DNA of 12,281 nt from an uncultured Oscillospiraceae bacterium (GTDB lineage: Bacteria; Bacillota; Clostridia; Oscillospirales; JAAYXM01). The DNA is taken from assembly GCA_934446465.1 (NCBI GenBank), contig CAKSEF010000054.1, positions 1 through 12,281 of the forward strand, given 5' to 3'. The notes below the pieces were generated by a model. It was given only the letters and a program-made list of their open reading frames with translations. It made no database searches and had not been told where the DNA came from. Of this stretch, positions 5,223-12,281 are shown one piece after another. The translations under genes were made by a program, and so were the position numbers. Within the stretch, counting starts at the first letter, position 1, and every line of letters starts with the position of its first letter.

Positions 5223-6716
5223 CTACGCATATTTTGCCGCGAGAGCCATAATTTTCTCCTGTGTTGTGTCCTTTGCGTCCGTAACTCCGACAAGGCGTCC
5301 GCCCGACATGACGGCTATTCTGTCGCACACGCCGAGAAGCTCGGGCATCTCGGATGATACCATAATTATGCTCTTTCCGCTTTTTGCCATTTCACCTATT
5401 GTTTTGTAGATTTCGTATTTTGCGCCGACGTCAATTCCGCGCGTCGGCTCGTCGAGCAGGAGTATCTCCGGCTCGCGCATGAGCCAGCGTCCGAAGATAA
5501 CCTTCTGCTGGTTGCCGCCCGAGAGCGAGCGTATCTTCTCCTTTTGGGAGGGGGTTTTTATTTTTAACTGTTTTATAAACCGCTCCGTCGCGTCCGACAT
5601 AGCCCTCTCGTCAAGCCAGAAGAGACGCCTGAACTTGTGCAGGCTTGAAATTGTCATATTCTCGCGTATATTGAGTATCGAAAATATTCCCGTCGCGCGC
5701 CGTTCCTCGGTTACGAGCGCAAACCCGTTTTTAATTGCGTCTCTTACGTTCCTGTTCCGCACCTCGCCGCCGCGGACAAAGAGCTTGCCCGAACGCCGTA
5801 CGGAAATTCCGAATATATTCTCCAGAAGCTCTGTGCGGCCCGACCCGTCAAGCCCCGCAATGCCGAGTATTTCGCTCTTTCTGAGCGTGAAGCTCGCCTC
5901 TTTCAGGTTTGAATACACGGACGAAAGCCCCTCGGCGCGGAAAAGCTCCTCGCCCGGAGTGTTTACATGCTCGGGGAATCTCCCCGAAAGTTCGCGTCCG
6001 ACCATAAGCCGTATTATCTTTTCAATCGTCATATCCCGTGCCGGCTCGGTGGTTATAAGGCGTCCGTCGCGCATGACCGTTACATCGTCGGAGATTCTCA
6101 GTATCTCCTCCATTTTGTGCGATATATATATTATCCCGCACCCGCGCTTTTTCAGCATATCGATTATTTTAAAAAGAAGCTCCGCTTCGGCGTCGTTTAA
6201 GGACGAGGTCGGCTCGTCAAAGACTATCACGCGCGCGTTGTACGAAACCGCCTTGGCTATCTCCGCCATCTGCCTTTTTGCGACGGGCATAGTGCTCATT
6301 ATCTGTTTCGGGTTGATTTTTATGCCGAGCTCGCGAAAGATATTTTCCGTATCGCGGAGCATTTTTTTCTCCGAAACAAGAGGCCCGACTGTGGGATACC
6401 GCCCGAGCCACAAGTTGTCCGCCACGCTTCTCTTGAGCGCCTGATTCAGCTCCTGATGCACCATTGCAACCCCGCTCTCAAGCGCCTCGCGCGATGATGC
6501 GAAGTCCGCGGGCTTTCCGTCGAGGTATATCTCGCCCGAGTCCTTGTGATATATCCCGAAAAGGCACTTCATGAGCGTGCTTTTCCCCGCGCCGTTTTCG
6601 CCCATGAGCGCGTGAACCGTGCCTGCGCGCACCCGAAGCGAAACATCGTCAAGCGCGCGCACGCCGGGGAAGCTCTTTGATATATGCTCCATTCTGAGCA
6701 GTACGTCGTTTTCCAT
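5223..6716 (-). CDS. mglA: Galactose/methyl-galactoside ABC transporter ATP-binding protein MglA
   Basis: A 497-aa double ABC ATPase, the normal length for MglA/RbsA. The first half has Walker A GENGAGKST (39-47), a degenerate signature around MPVAKRQM (143-150) and Walker B VIVFDEP (163-169). The second half has a degenerate Walker A, GLDGSGRTE (288-296, Arg in place of Lys), an intact signature LSGGNQQK (398-405) and Walker B ILLLDEP (418-424). This asymmetry is usual in the family and leaves one composite site fully active. The start is ATG 6716, 3 nt after the mglB stop; GGGAAAG at the end of mglB serves as a modest ribosome binding site, suggesting translational coupling. It powers uptake by the MglB-MglC system on the cytoplasmic face. 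Confidence 0.95.
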   Translation of the reverse strand: MENDVLLRMEHISKSFPGVRALDDVSLRVRAGTVHALMGENGAGKSTLMKCLFGIYHKDSGEIYLDGKPADFASSREALESGVAMVHQELNQALKRSVADNLWLGRYPTVGPLVSEKKMLRDTENIFRELGIKINPKQIMSTMPVAKRQMAEIAKAVSYNARVIVFDEPTSSLNDAEAELLFKIIDMLKKRGCGIIYISHKMEEILRISDDVTVMRDGRLITTEPARDMTIEKIIRLMVGRELSGRFPEHVNTPGEELFRAEGLSSVYSNLKEASFTLRKSEILGIAGLDGSGRTELLENIFGISVRRSGKLFVRGGEVRNRNVRDAIKNGFALVTEERRATGIFSILNIRENMTISSLHKFRRLFWLDERAMSDATERFIKQLKIKTPSQKEKIRSLSGGNQQKVIFGRWLMREPEILLLDEPTRGIDVGAKYEIYKTIGEMAKSGKSIIMVSSEMPELLGVCDRIAVMSGGRLVGVTDAKDTTQEKIMALAAKYA

Positions 6717-6719
6717 GGT

Positions 6720-7781
6720 TTACTTTCCCGTGAAAATTCCGTAGGGTATTCTTATTTTTGAAACCGTCTCGTCGCGGCGGAATTTTTCCGTGCCGTCCAT
6801 GAGCGGGCGATCGGATTTTATATTATCCGCAAGGAACGCTATTGCGTCTGCCATACCCTCGGAATCCTGCTTAATTGTTCCCGTCATCTTTCCCGCGCGT
6901 ATGAGCGACTGCGCCGCCTCCGTCGCGTCAACTCCGAAAACGGGTATTGTCTTTCCGCTTCCCGTGTTGTATCCCGCCGTATTGAGCGCCGTAATCGCGC
7001 CCTCCGCCATGTTGTCGTTGTTGCAGATTACCATTTCGACCATGTTTTTCGTGTTTTCCGTATACTCCGTTAGAATAGTCGTCATATACTCGTTTGATGC
7101 GCTCGCCGCCCATGTTCCGTTTTTGTCCACAAGATATTTGTCGCGGTTTGCGGCGTTATAGAACATAAGGCGCGGTTTTCCCGCCTCGGTGAGCTTTTTG
7201 TTTGCGTCCTCAACGGCATATTTTGTGCGGTATTCCGCTTCGGCGTTGCCGTCCTGACCCTTGAACAGGACGTATGATATTTTACCGTCGCCGTTTAGGT
7301 CGGTTTTGTCATAATTTTCAATAAGATAGTTTGCTATCATCTCGCCCTGCATATGACCCGCTTCCGCCGCGTCCGTTCCGACAAACGCGCAGTTTTCGTA
7401 GCTTGAAATTACGTCATCCGACACCTCGCGGTTGAAGAACACTACGGGTATTCCCGCGCTCTTTGCCTGTTCGACTATTCCGCGCGCCGCATCGTCCGAG
7501 CCCGTCTCTACAATATTTACCACAAGCATCGTCGCGCCCTTCGTTATCGCCGTCTGCACCTGCTCGGACTGCGTTGTCTGACTCGAGTTTGAGTCATAGT
7601 CCTGGTACGTTACGGAAAGCTCCGAGAGCTTTGAATCGAGCGCCGAGCGCACGGTTGATATATACGGGTCGCTGTACGTGTAATAAAACACCGCCACATT
7701 CTGTTCGTCTGTCTTCTCTCCGCACGCGCAAAGCGAAAGAAGCATTGCGCCGAGAATCAGTATTGCCGTTATCTTTTTCAT
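6720..7781 (-). CDS. mglB: Galactose-binding lipoprotein MglB
   Basis: A 353-aa substrate-binding protein. A lipoprotein signal peptide ends in the lipobox LCAC with C20 as the lipidated residue, so it is anchored on the outer face of the membrane. The mature part is a periplasmic-binding-protein fold of the sugar type. It keeps the MglB calcium loop (D161, N163, D165 in DLNGDGKIS followed by VLFKGQDGNAEAE). Other MglB-like segments are VVNIVETG, VVFFNRE (113-119), CNNDNMAEGA (about 253-262) and VFGVDATEAA (about 281-290). These favour galactose/glucose over ribose. ATG 7781 is preceded by AAGGAGAG at about 7 nt. It is the first gene of the mgl operon; no dedicated regulator gene lies next to it. 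A pair of direct repeats upstream is the likely control site. Confidence 0.93.
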   Translation of the reverse strand: MKKITAILILGAMLLSLCACGEKTDEQNVAVFYYTYSDPYISTVRSALDSKLSELSVTYQDYDSNSSQTTQSEQVQTAITKGATMLVVNIVETGSDDAARGIVEQAKSAGIPVVFFNREVSDDVISSYENCAFVGTDAAEAGHMQGEMIANYLIENYDKTDLNGDGKISYVLFKGQDGNAEAEYRTKYAVEDANKKLTEAGKPRLMFYNAANRDKYLVDKNGTWAASASNEYMTTILTEYTENTKNMVEMVICNNDNMAEGAITALNTAGYNTGSGKTIPVFGVDATEAAQSLIRAGKMTGTIKQDSEGMADAIAFLADNIKSDRPLMDGTEKFRRDETVSKIRIPYGIFTGK

Positions 7782-7828
7782 GAATTTCTCTCCTTCGTAA
7801 GTTTTTGATTGATGTATTATTCTTAGTT

Positions 7829-7860
7829 ATTCCCGAAAACACACATCAAATTCCCGAAAA
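7829..7860 (-). promoter_or_regulatory. Paired 11-bp direct repeats upstream of mglB (candidate activator site)
   Basis: On the minus strand TTTTCGGGAAT occurs twice (7860-7850 and 7839-7829) with a 21-bp period, i.e. two helical turns on one DNA face. The downstream copy ends 7 nt before AATAAT (7821-7816), the best -10 candidate, and occupies the place of a missing -35 box. This is the layout of an activator-dependent promoter. The 21-bp spacing is typical of AraC-family half sites; the actual regulator is not in the window. Confidence 0.5.
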
Positions 7861-7903
7861 ATCGATTGCCTTTCGTATATTTTTAAAAAAATATTACTTG
7901 TGG

Positions 7904-7932
7904 TTGATTTTTCCTTGCGTGTGTGCTATCAT
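7904..7932 (+). promoter_or_regulatory. Sigma-A promoter of the small lipoprotein gene
   Basis: -35 TTGATT (7904-7909), 17-nt spacer, -10 TATCAT (7927-7932). It is divergent from the mgl promoter region. Transcription would start near 7940, leaving a ~48-nt leader. Confidence 0.65.
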
Positions 7933-7987
7933 ATTTTCTGCATTTATGAAAAGAATATTTATGAAACAAGAAAAGGAGACAGAAAAA

Positions 7988-8491
7988 ATGAAAAAAATTT
8001 CTTTAATACTTGCGCTTGTGCTTGTAATATCGCTCTGCGCGTGCGGAAAGAAAGCGGAGGAGAACACGGACACGCCTTCCCCCGCGCCGGAGGCCATGAA
8101 CGGCACCGCCGAAAAACTCACGCAGTCGTATGACGATGATATGCTTTCCTTTGACGTTCCCGAAAGCTGGCAGAAAAATTTCAAGGCAGTAACGCGCGAG
8201 GCGGGAAGCTCGGGCAACACTTATATGAAAACCGATTTTTATTACACTCAGGGCGAGCAGGATATAATGATGATGTCGTTCGGGCGTTTCTCAAAGGACC
8301 AGTGGGAAGCTCTCAAAAAAGCGGAGAAAGGCGCGGAGGCGGCAAAGCTTGCCGAGTCAAAGGACGGGAAATACGTTTACACAATCTTCTTTGAGAAGCA
8401 CGACTATATAACGGACAAGGACCTTCTCGGAACTCTTTCGTCAGTAAGCGAGGAAGCACAGGCGATACGAAATAAGATAAATGTAAAATAA
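7988..8491 (+). CDS. Small lipoprotein of unknown function
   Basis: A 167-aa secreted lipoprotein. The signal peptide (MKK plus a Leu/Ile/Val core) ends in LCAC with C20 lipidated, closely like that of divergent MglB. A Pro/Ala/Glu-rich linker (about 22-42) precedes a compact domain with alternating strands. SYDDDMLSFDVPESWQKNF resembles the start of PsbP/LpqN-type small exported domains. Further segments are FYYTQGEQDIMMMSF and KYVYTIFFEKHDYIT, ending in a helix. I do not recognise a specific family. The start is ATG 7988 with AGGAG about 9 nt upstream; an upstream reading frame from 7805 lacks such a site. It is probably co-transcribed with the 63-aa gene after it, since no terminator lies between them. 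Its job at the cell surface is unknown. Confidence 0.85.
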   Translation: MKKISLILALVLVISLCACGKKAEENTDTPSPAPEAMNGTAEKLTQSYDDDMLSFDVPESWQKNFKAVTREAGSSGNTYMKTDFYYTQGEQDIMMMSFGRFSKDQWEALKKAEKGAEAAKLAESKDGKYVYTIFFEKHDYITDKDLLGTLSSVSEEAQAIRNKINVK

Positions 8492-8555
8492 TCAAGTCAA
8501 AAACCTCCAAAATATAATGCGGAACTCGGGGAACAATATATTCGGAGGGATTGCA

Positions 8556-8747
8556 ATGGAAAAGAAAAAGAAGTTCTCGCCCGAACCGGTGCCGTGCGAC
8601 GAGCTGTATCTCGATATGTCGGTCGCGTCGTCCACCGAGTGTACGGGGCTCGGCACCATTCTCCCGCAGGAGGAGTGGGAGGCGGAGTCGTTCCGCCATA
8701 TATACGACATTCCTCTCCAAAGCGGAGAGCCGAAAGGGAAGAAGTAA
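8556..8747 (+). CDS. Small acidic hypothetical protein (63 aa)
   Basis: A soluble 63-residue protein that begins with a Lys cluster (MEKKKKF), then PEPVPCDELYLDMSVASSTE, CTGLGTILPQEEWEAESF, an HIYDIP segment and a basic tail. No signal peptide or membrane helix. ATG 8556 is well supported by GGAGGG with a 6-nt gap; an in-frame ATG at 8517 has no ribosome binding site. A TATAAT at 8513-8518 could be a -10, but no good -35 is visible, so read-through from the lipoprotein gene is also likely. The hairpin terminator follows 3 nt after the stop. The function is unknown. Confidence 0.7.
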   Translation: MEKKKKFSPEPVPCDELYLDMSVASSTECTGLGTILPQEEWEAESFRHIYDIPLQSGEPKGKK

Positions 8748-8750
8748 AAA

Positions 8751-8781
8751 AAAGGCGGTGTAAGGTTTTTACACCGCCTTT
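8751..8781 (+). terminator. Strong rho-independent terminator
   Basis: A 13-bp perfect stem, AAAGGCGGTGTAA with TTACACCGCCTTT, and a 5-nt loop (8764-8768), directly after the 63-aa gene. The plus-strand tail is T-rich (TTTATT); on the minus strand a run of T follows, so it may work in both directions. It separates this unit from dgt-dnaG-rpoD. Confidence 0.85.
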
Positions 8782-8829
8782 ATTAACAGGTTTTTTGTAA
8801 AAAAAAGAGGGAATCGAAAAAAAAAAACG

Positions 8830-8840
8830 TATAATATAGT
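8830..8840 (+). promoter_or_regulatory. Probable -10 region for the dgt-dnaG-rpoD operon
   Basis: TATAATATAGT has a consensus -10 (8830-8835) preceded by an 11-A run (8817-8827). No convincing sigma-A -35 is seen 16-18 nt upstream. AGGGAAT at 8808-8814 vaguely recalls a sigma-H -35, but the match is poor. Transcription would begin about 35 nt before dgt. Confidence 0.4.
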
Positions 8841-8877
8841 ATACAGATGAAAAATTGACTTCTAAGGGGCGTGCATT

Positions 8878-9882
8878 ATGAATATACGCGAGCGCGAAGA
8901 AGCATTTGAAAGGGAAAGGCTTTCGCCGTTTGCCTGCCTTGCCTCGGAATCGTGCGGACGCACGTTATACGAGGAGGAAAGCGATGTTCGGACGTGCTTC
9001 ATGCACGACCGCGACAGCATAATTCACTCCAAGTCCTTCCGCCGTCTTGAGCATAAGACGCAGGTATTTATCGCACCCGAGGGCGACCATTACCGCACGC
9101 GCATGACTCACACGCTCGAGGTGAGCGGTATTGCCCGCACCATCGCCCGCGCGCTCATGCTCAACGAGGATTTGACCGAGGCGATTGCGCTCGGGCACGA
9201 TTTGGGCCACACCCCGTTCGGCCACGGCGGCGAGCGCGAGCTCTCCGCACTGACGGGAGGAAGATTCGTCCACGCGGAACAGAGCGTGCGCGTAGTCGAC
9301 AGGATAGAAAACTGCGGAAAAGGATTAAACCTCACGTTCGAGGTGAAAAACGGCATCGCCTGCCACAGCGGGGATTCGCGTGCGCAGACGCTGGAGGGGC
9401 GCGTAGTTGCGCTCTCCGACAGGATTGCATATATAAACCACGACATCGACGACGCAATACGTGCGGGCATTCTCCGTTCGGAGGACATACCGCGCGAGTA
9501 CCGCGAAATACTCGGCGAAACGCACGGCAAGCGCATAAATACGCTCGTAACCGATACGATTTCCGAAAGCCTCGGAAAGCCCGACATTCTCATGTCGGAC
9601 GATGTGCACGAGGCAATGCTCGGGCTTCGGACGTTCATGTTTGAAAACGTCTACCGCGCGGAATATGCGCTCATTCAGGAGAAAAAGGTGCGCGACATGA
9701 TTTCGCGTATGTTTGAATATTATATCGGGGACACGGAGAGACTCCCCGCCGAATACCGCAGGATTGCGGAGACGGACGGCGATTCGTTTGCCGTGTGCGA
9801 CTACATAGCGGGCATGACCGACCGCTACGCGCGGACGGAATACAAGGAGCTGTTCCTGCCCGCATCATGGGGCAAAATCTGA
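8878..9882 (+). CDS. dgt: dGTPase-like deoxynucleoside triphosphate triphosphohydrolase
   Basis: A 334-aa HD-superfamily enzyme; family members split dNTP into deoxynucleoside and tripolyphosphate, lowering dNTP pools. The conserved N-terminal motif RDSIIHSKSFRRLEHKTQVF (about 45-64) is a family hallmark. The metal-binding HD residues are H78 (MTHTLEV), H107-D108 (ALGHDLGHTPFGH) and D181 (ALSDRIAYINHDIDDA). It is shorter than E. coli Dgt and matches the dGTPase-like type 2/3 length, so its preferred dNTP is uncertain. ATG 8878 follows AAGGGG with an 8-nt gap. It is the first gene of the operon with dnaG 49 nt downstream and no terminator between. Placement with primase and sigma factor is common in Clostridia. 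Confidence 0.93.
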   Translation: MNIREREEAFERERLSPFACLASESCGRTLYEEESDVRTCFMHDRDSIIHSKSFRRLEHKTQVFIAPEGDHYRTRMTHTLEVSGIARTIARALMLNEDLTEAIALGHDLGHTPFGHGGERELSALTGGRFVHAEQSVRVVDRIENCGKGLNLTFEVKNGIACHSGDSRAQTLEGRVVALSDRIAYINHDIDDAIRAGILRSEDIPREYREILGETHGKRINTLVTDTISESLGKPDILMSDDVHEAMLGLRTFMFENVYRAEYALIQEKKVRDMISRMFEYYIGDTERLPAEYRRIAETDGDSFAVCDYIAGMTDRYARTEYKELFLPASWGKI

Positions 9883-9931
9883 TATGATTATAAAAATCCG
9901 ATATTATTATATATGAAAGGAAGTGATTTCG

Positions 9932-11677
9932 ATGGCGTTCCCGCGCGAGTTCATGGACGAGCTGATTGCGAGAAGCGATATTATCTCAGTCGTTTCGCGC
10001 TATGTCTCCCTTACAAAACGCGGTTCAAACAGCATAGGGCTTTGCCCGTTCCACAATGAGAAAACGCCGTCGTTTTCCGTTTCCGAGGACAAGCAGTTTT
10101 TCCACTGCTTCGGCTGCGGTGCCGGCGGAGACGTCATTTCCTTTGTGATGAAGATAGAGAACATCGACTTTCCCGACGCGGTTGCAAAGCTCGCGGAATG
10201 GGCGGGGCTTGAAATTCCGCAGTCGGATTACGGCGCAGAAGAGCGCGGTCGTAAAAAGCGCGCGCTTGAGGCACTTCGGCTTTCGGCGCGGTTTTTCCAT
10301 GAACAGCTTAAATCGGAGAGCGGAAAAGGGGCCGCGGAGTATCTGCTCGCCCGCGGACTGACACCGCAGACGATTACGCGGTTCGGCCTCGGCTTCTCCC
10401 CGGACGCATGGAGCGCGCTCCTGGATTTTCTCACCGAAAAAGGATATTCAAAGCGCGAGCTTCTATATGCGGGGATTGTTACCTCGGGAAAGAACGGGCA
10501 TATATACGACCGATTCAGAAACCGCGCAATGTTCCCGATTATTGACGTGCGCGGCTCGGTTATCGGCTTCGGCGGCCGCGTGATGGACGGCGGAGAGCCG
10601 AAGTATCTGAACTCCCCCGAATCGGAGGTTTTCAACAAGCGCAGAAATCTCTACGCTCTTAATATCGCAAAATCGAGCAAGGCGGATTATATGCTCCTTG
10701 CGGAGGGGTATATGGACGTAATTGCGCTTCATCAGGCGGGTTTCGATTCCGCCGTTGCGTCGCTCGGAACATCGCTTACCGAGGAGCAGGCGCGCCTTAT
10801 TTCAAAATACAAATCGCGCGTCATAATCTCCTACGACTCGGACAAGGCGGGGCGCGCGGCGACCAAACGCGCGATAGATATTCTCAAAAAGGCGGGGCTT
10901 GAGGTGCGCGTGCTTTCCATGCACGGGGCAAAAGACCCCGACGAATTTATAAAAAAATTCGGGCGCGGAAGCTTTGCCGAACTTATAGAAAAAGCCGCCG
11001 CCGCGGAAGAATACCGCCTTGCGCAGACAAAAGGTAATTACGACTTAACCGACGACGCTCAGAAGGTCGCATACCTAAAGGACGCAATATCCCAGCTTGC
11101 GCGTATGCAGAGCCCGGTCGAGCGCGAAATATACGCAGGCAGAGTTGCCGAGGAAACGGGTGTTACTCGGGATGCGGTGCTTGCCGAATCACGGCGGATT
11201 CAGAAAAAGCTCATACTTAAACGCCAAAAGGCGGAGGACAAGAAAATTCTCGACCCGTTCTCGTCAATCATCCCAAAGATGTCCTCGGAGCGTTACCGCA
11301 ACCCGCGTTCTGCGGTGGCGGAGGAGTCGCTCATCTCGCTCATCGCATCGGACGTTCCGCTCGCCGAAAAGGCGGCGGAGAGCATTTCGGAAAAGATGTT
11401 TTCCTCCGAGCTTCTGGGGCGCGTGTTCAGAGCGGTTATAGACCGCGCACGCGAATACGGCGAGCCGAGCAGTCTCGCGAGCCTTTCGGGTGTGCTTTCT
11501 CCCGACGAGGCAAGCCACATTGCCGCTGTGTTTTCGCGGAGAAGCGGAGAGAGCGCAGACGCGCTTTATGACTACATCGACACGATAAAAAAGGAATATA
11601 TGCGGAAAGACGCGGAGACAGACGATGACGCAATACGCGCTGCCGCCGAATTTTACAGAAAGAAGAAGGGTATATAA
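9932..11677 (+). CDS. dnaG: DNA primase DnaG
   Basis: A 581-aa primase that makes RNA primers for replication. The N-terminal CHC2 zinc finger has C38, H41, C59 and C62 (CPFH, then HCFGC). The RNA-polymerase core follows with a TOPRIM domain carrying E258 (AEGYMDV), D302 and D304 (YDSDKAG), the metal-binding acids of catalysis. The C-terminal ~150 residues are the helicase-binding part and are more variable. All key residues are intact. The start is ATG 9932, 8 nt after AGGAAG; GTG 9923 is in frame but sits on the ribosome binding site. The stop overlaps the rpoD start by one base (TAATG), indicating translational coupling. It works with the replicative helicase at the fork. Confidence 0.97.
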   Translation: MAFPREFMDELIARSDIISVVSRYVSLTKRGSNSIGLCPFHNEKTPSFSVSEDKQFFHCFGCGAGGDVISFVMKIENIDFPDAVAKLAEWAGLEIPQSDYGAEERGRKKRALEALRLSARFFHEQLKSESGKGAAEYLLARGLTPQTITRFGLGFSPDAWSALLDFLTEKGYSKRELLYAGIVTSGKNGHIYDRFRNRAMFPIIDVRGSVIGFGGRVMDGGEPKYLNSPESEVFNKRRNLYALNIAKSSKADYMLLAEGYMDVIALHQAGFDSAVASLGTSLTEEQARLISKYKSRVIISYDSDKAGRAATKRAIDILKKAGLEVRVLSMHGAKDPDEFIKKFGRGSFAELIEKAAAAEEYRLAQTKGNYDLTDDAQKVAYLKDAISQLARMQSPVEREIYAGRVAEETGVTRDAVLAESRRIQKKLILKRQKAEDKKILDPFSSIIPKMSSERYRNPRSAVAEESLISLIASDVPLAEKAAESISEKMFSSELLGRVFRAVIDRAREYGEPSSLASLSGVLSPDEASHIAAVFSRRSGESADALYDYIDTIKKEYMRKDAETDDDAIRAAAEFYRKKKGI

Positions 11678-12281
11678 TGGATAAGGAAAAGAAGCAGAAC
11701 CTGACAGAAGATGTTAAGGACCTCACCCCCGAAGAAAAAAAGCAGATGCTCCACTACCTGATTGAAACAGGCAAAAAGAACGGAAAGCTCTCGCAAAAGG
11801 AGATTTCGACGGTTGCCGAGGAGCTGGAGATGAACTCCGACCAGATAGAAAAGCTCTACGATACTCTCGAAAGTCTCGGCGTCGAGCTCCCGCTCGAGGA
11901 GTTTATAGCCGACCTCCCGCCCGAGGAGGAGCTTAACGAGCTTCCGCCCGAGGATTTAAGCGATGTCGAAGAAATCCCCGAAGAGGAGCTTGCCGACAGT
12001 GCTTCCCTCATGGAGGGCTTAAACATTGACGACCATGTCCGCATCTACCTAAAGGAAATAGGAAAGGTTGACCTCCTCTCGCCCGAGGAGGAAATAGAGC
12101 TTGCCGAGCGCATGGCAAAGGGCGACGAAGTCGCAAAGCTCCGCCTTGCGGAGGCAAACCTCCGTCTTGTAGTTTCAATCGCAAAGCGCTATGTCGGGCG
12201 CGGTATGCTCTTCCTCGACCTCATACAGGAGGGGAACCTCGGCCTTATTAAGGCGGTTGAGAAATTCGACCATACAAAGGG
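11677..12281 (+). CDS. rpoD: Housekeeping sigma factor RpoD (SigA), 5' part
   Basis: 201 complete codons are visible; the frame runs off the right edge. An acidic N-terminus (residues 1-115, region 1.1-like, with PPEEELNELPPEDL and EEIPEEEL) is followed by region 1.2 (about 118-150, DDHVRIYLKEIGKVDLLSPE). Regions 2.1-2.2 come next (about 155-202, NLRLVVSIAKRYVGRGM and LFLDLIQEGNLGLIKAVEKF), which bind the core polymerase clamp. The region 2.2 sequence is the vegetative sigma-70 type. Regions 2.3-4.2 lie outside the window. ATG 11677 shares a base with the dnaG stop, and AAGAAGGG lies 6 nt upstream. The primase-sigma pair is the conserved macromolecular-synthesis arrangement. Confidence 0.97.
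   Translation, partial: MDKEKKQNLTEDVKDLTPEEKKQMLHYLIETGKKNGKLSQKEISTVAEELEMNSDQIEKLYDTLESLGVELPLEEFIADLPPEEELNELPPEDLSDVEEIPEEELADSASLMEGLNIDDHVRIYLKEIGKVDLLSPEEEIELAERMAKGDEVAKLRLAEANLRLVVSIAKRYVGRGMLFLDLIQEGNLGLIKAVEKFDHTK

Noticed and set aside
8808..8835. Sigma-H-type promoter before dgt
   Set aside because: The AGGGAAT match and spacing to a GAAT-like -10 are poor; only a plain -10 can be supported.
1..12281. CRISPR array, tRNA, rRNA, riboswitch or phage/integrase genes
   Set aside because: No regularly spaced repeats, no cloverleaf or conserved RNA motifs and no such proteins were seen on either strand.

Overview
The window looks like chromosomal DNA of a Gram-positive Clostridia-type bacterium (Oscillospirales-like is my best guess). 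The evidence is strong AGGAGG-type ribosome binding sites, sigma-A promoters, lipoprotein signal peptides, an mglBAC sugar-uptake operon and the run dgt-dnaG-rpoD. No marker gene allows a finer assignment. From about 1.47 kb onward the DNA is fairly GC-rich; the first ~1.15 kb is clearly more AT-rich and reads like a small accessory patch.

Layout. (1) 1-1145, all minus strand: a small AbrB-like/zinc-ribbon regulator, an XRE-family repressor, and a hypothetical gene cut by the left edge. A ~91-bp promoter-operator cassette is present twice (about 95% identical), once before the hypothetical gene and once before the AbrB-like gene. All three promoters carry a TGTAT/ATACA palindrome at the same place, just downstream of the -10 box. 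I infer that the XRE protein represses itself and both neighbours. (2) 1151-1467: a gene-free block bounded by ~44-bp imperfect terminal inverted repeats and a 7-bp direct repeat (TTGTTTA), i.e. a MITE-like element that also holds a terminator-like hairpin. (3) 1472-3091, minus: a membrane-anchored LysM-G5-M23 cell-wall peptidase. Its promoter carries three TGTAA(A/C) hexamers at 11-bp spacing, matching the WalR (or PhoP) box. (4) 3362-4042, plus: a HAD phosphatase/phosphoglucomutase-like protein. (5) 4027-7781, minus: mglB-mglA-mglC plus a previously unmarked 37-codon membrane microprotein gene 4 nt after mglC. (6) 7988-8747, plus: a small lipoprotein and a 63-aa hypothetical, closed by a strong hairpin terminator. 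(7) 8878-12281, plus: dgt, dnaG and rpoD (cut by the right edge), a macromolecular-synthesis operon.

The mgl genes together import galactose or a related sugar: MglB binds it outside, MglC is the channel and MglA hydrolyses ATP. The dgt-dnaG-rpoD run joins dNTP turnover, replication priming and the housekeeping sigma factor in one transcript. The most unusual parts are the duplicated operator module, the MITE-like element beside it, the WalR-like triple box, and the microprotein after mglC.
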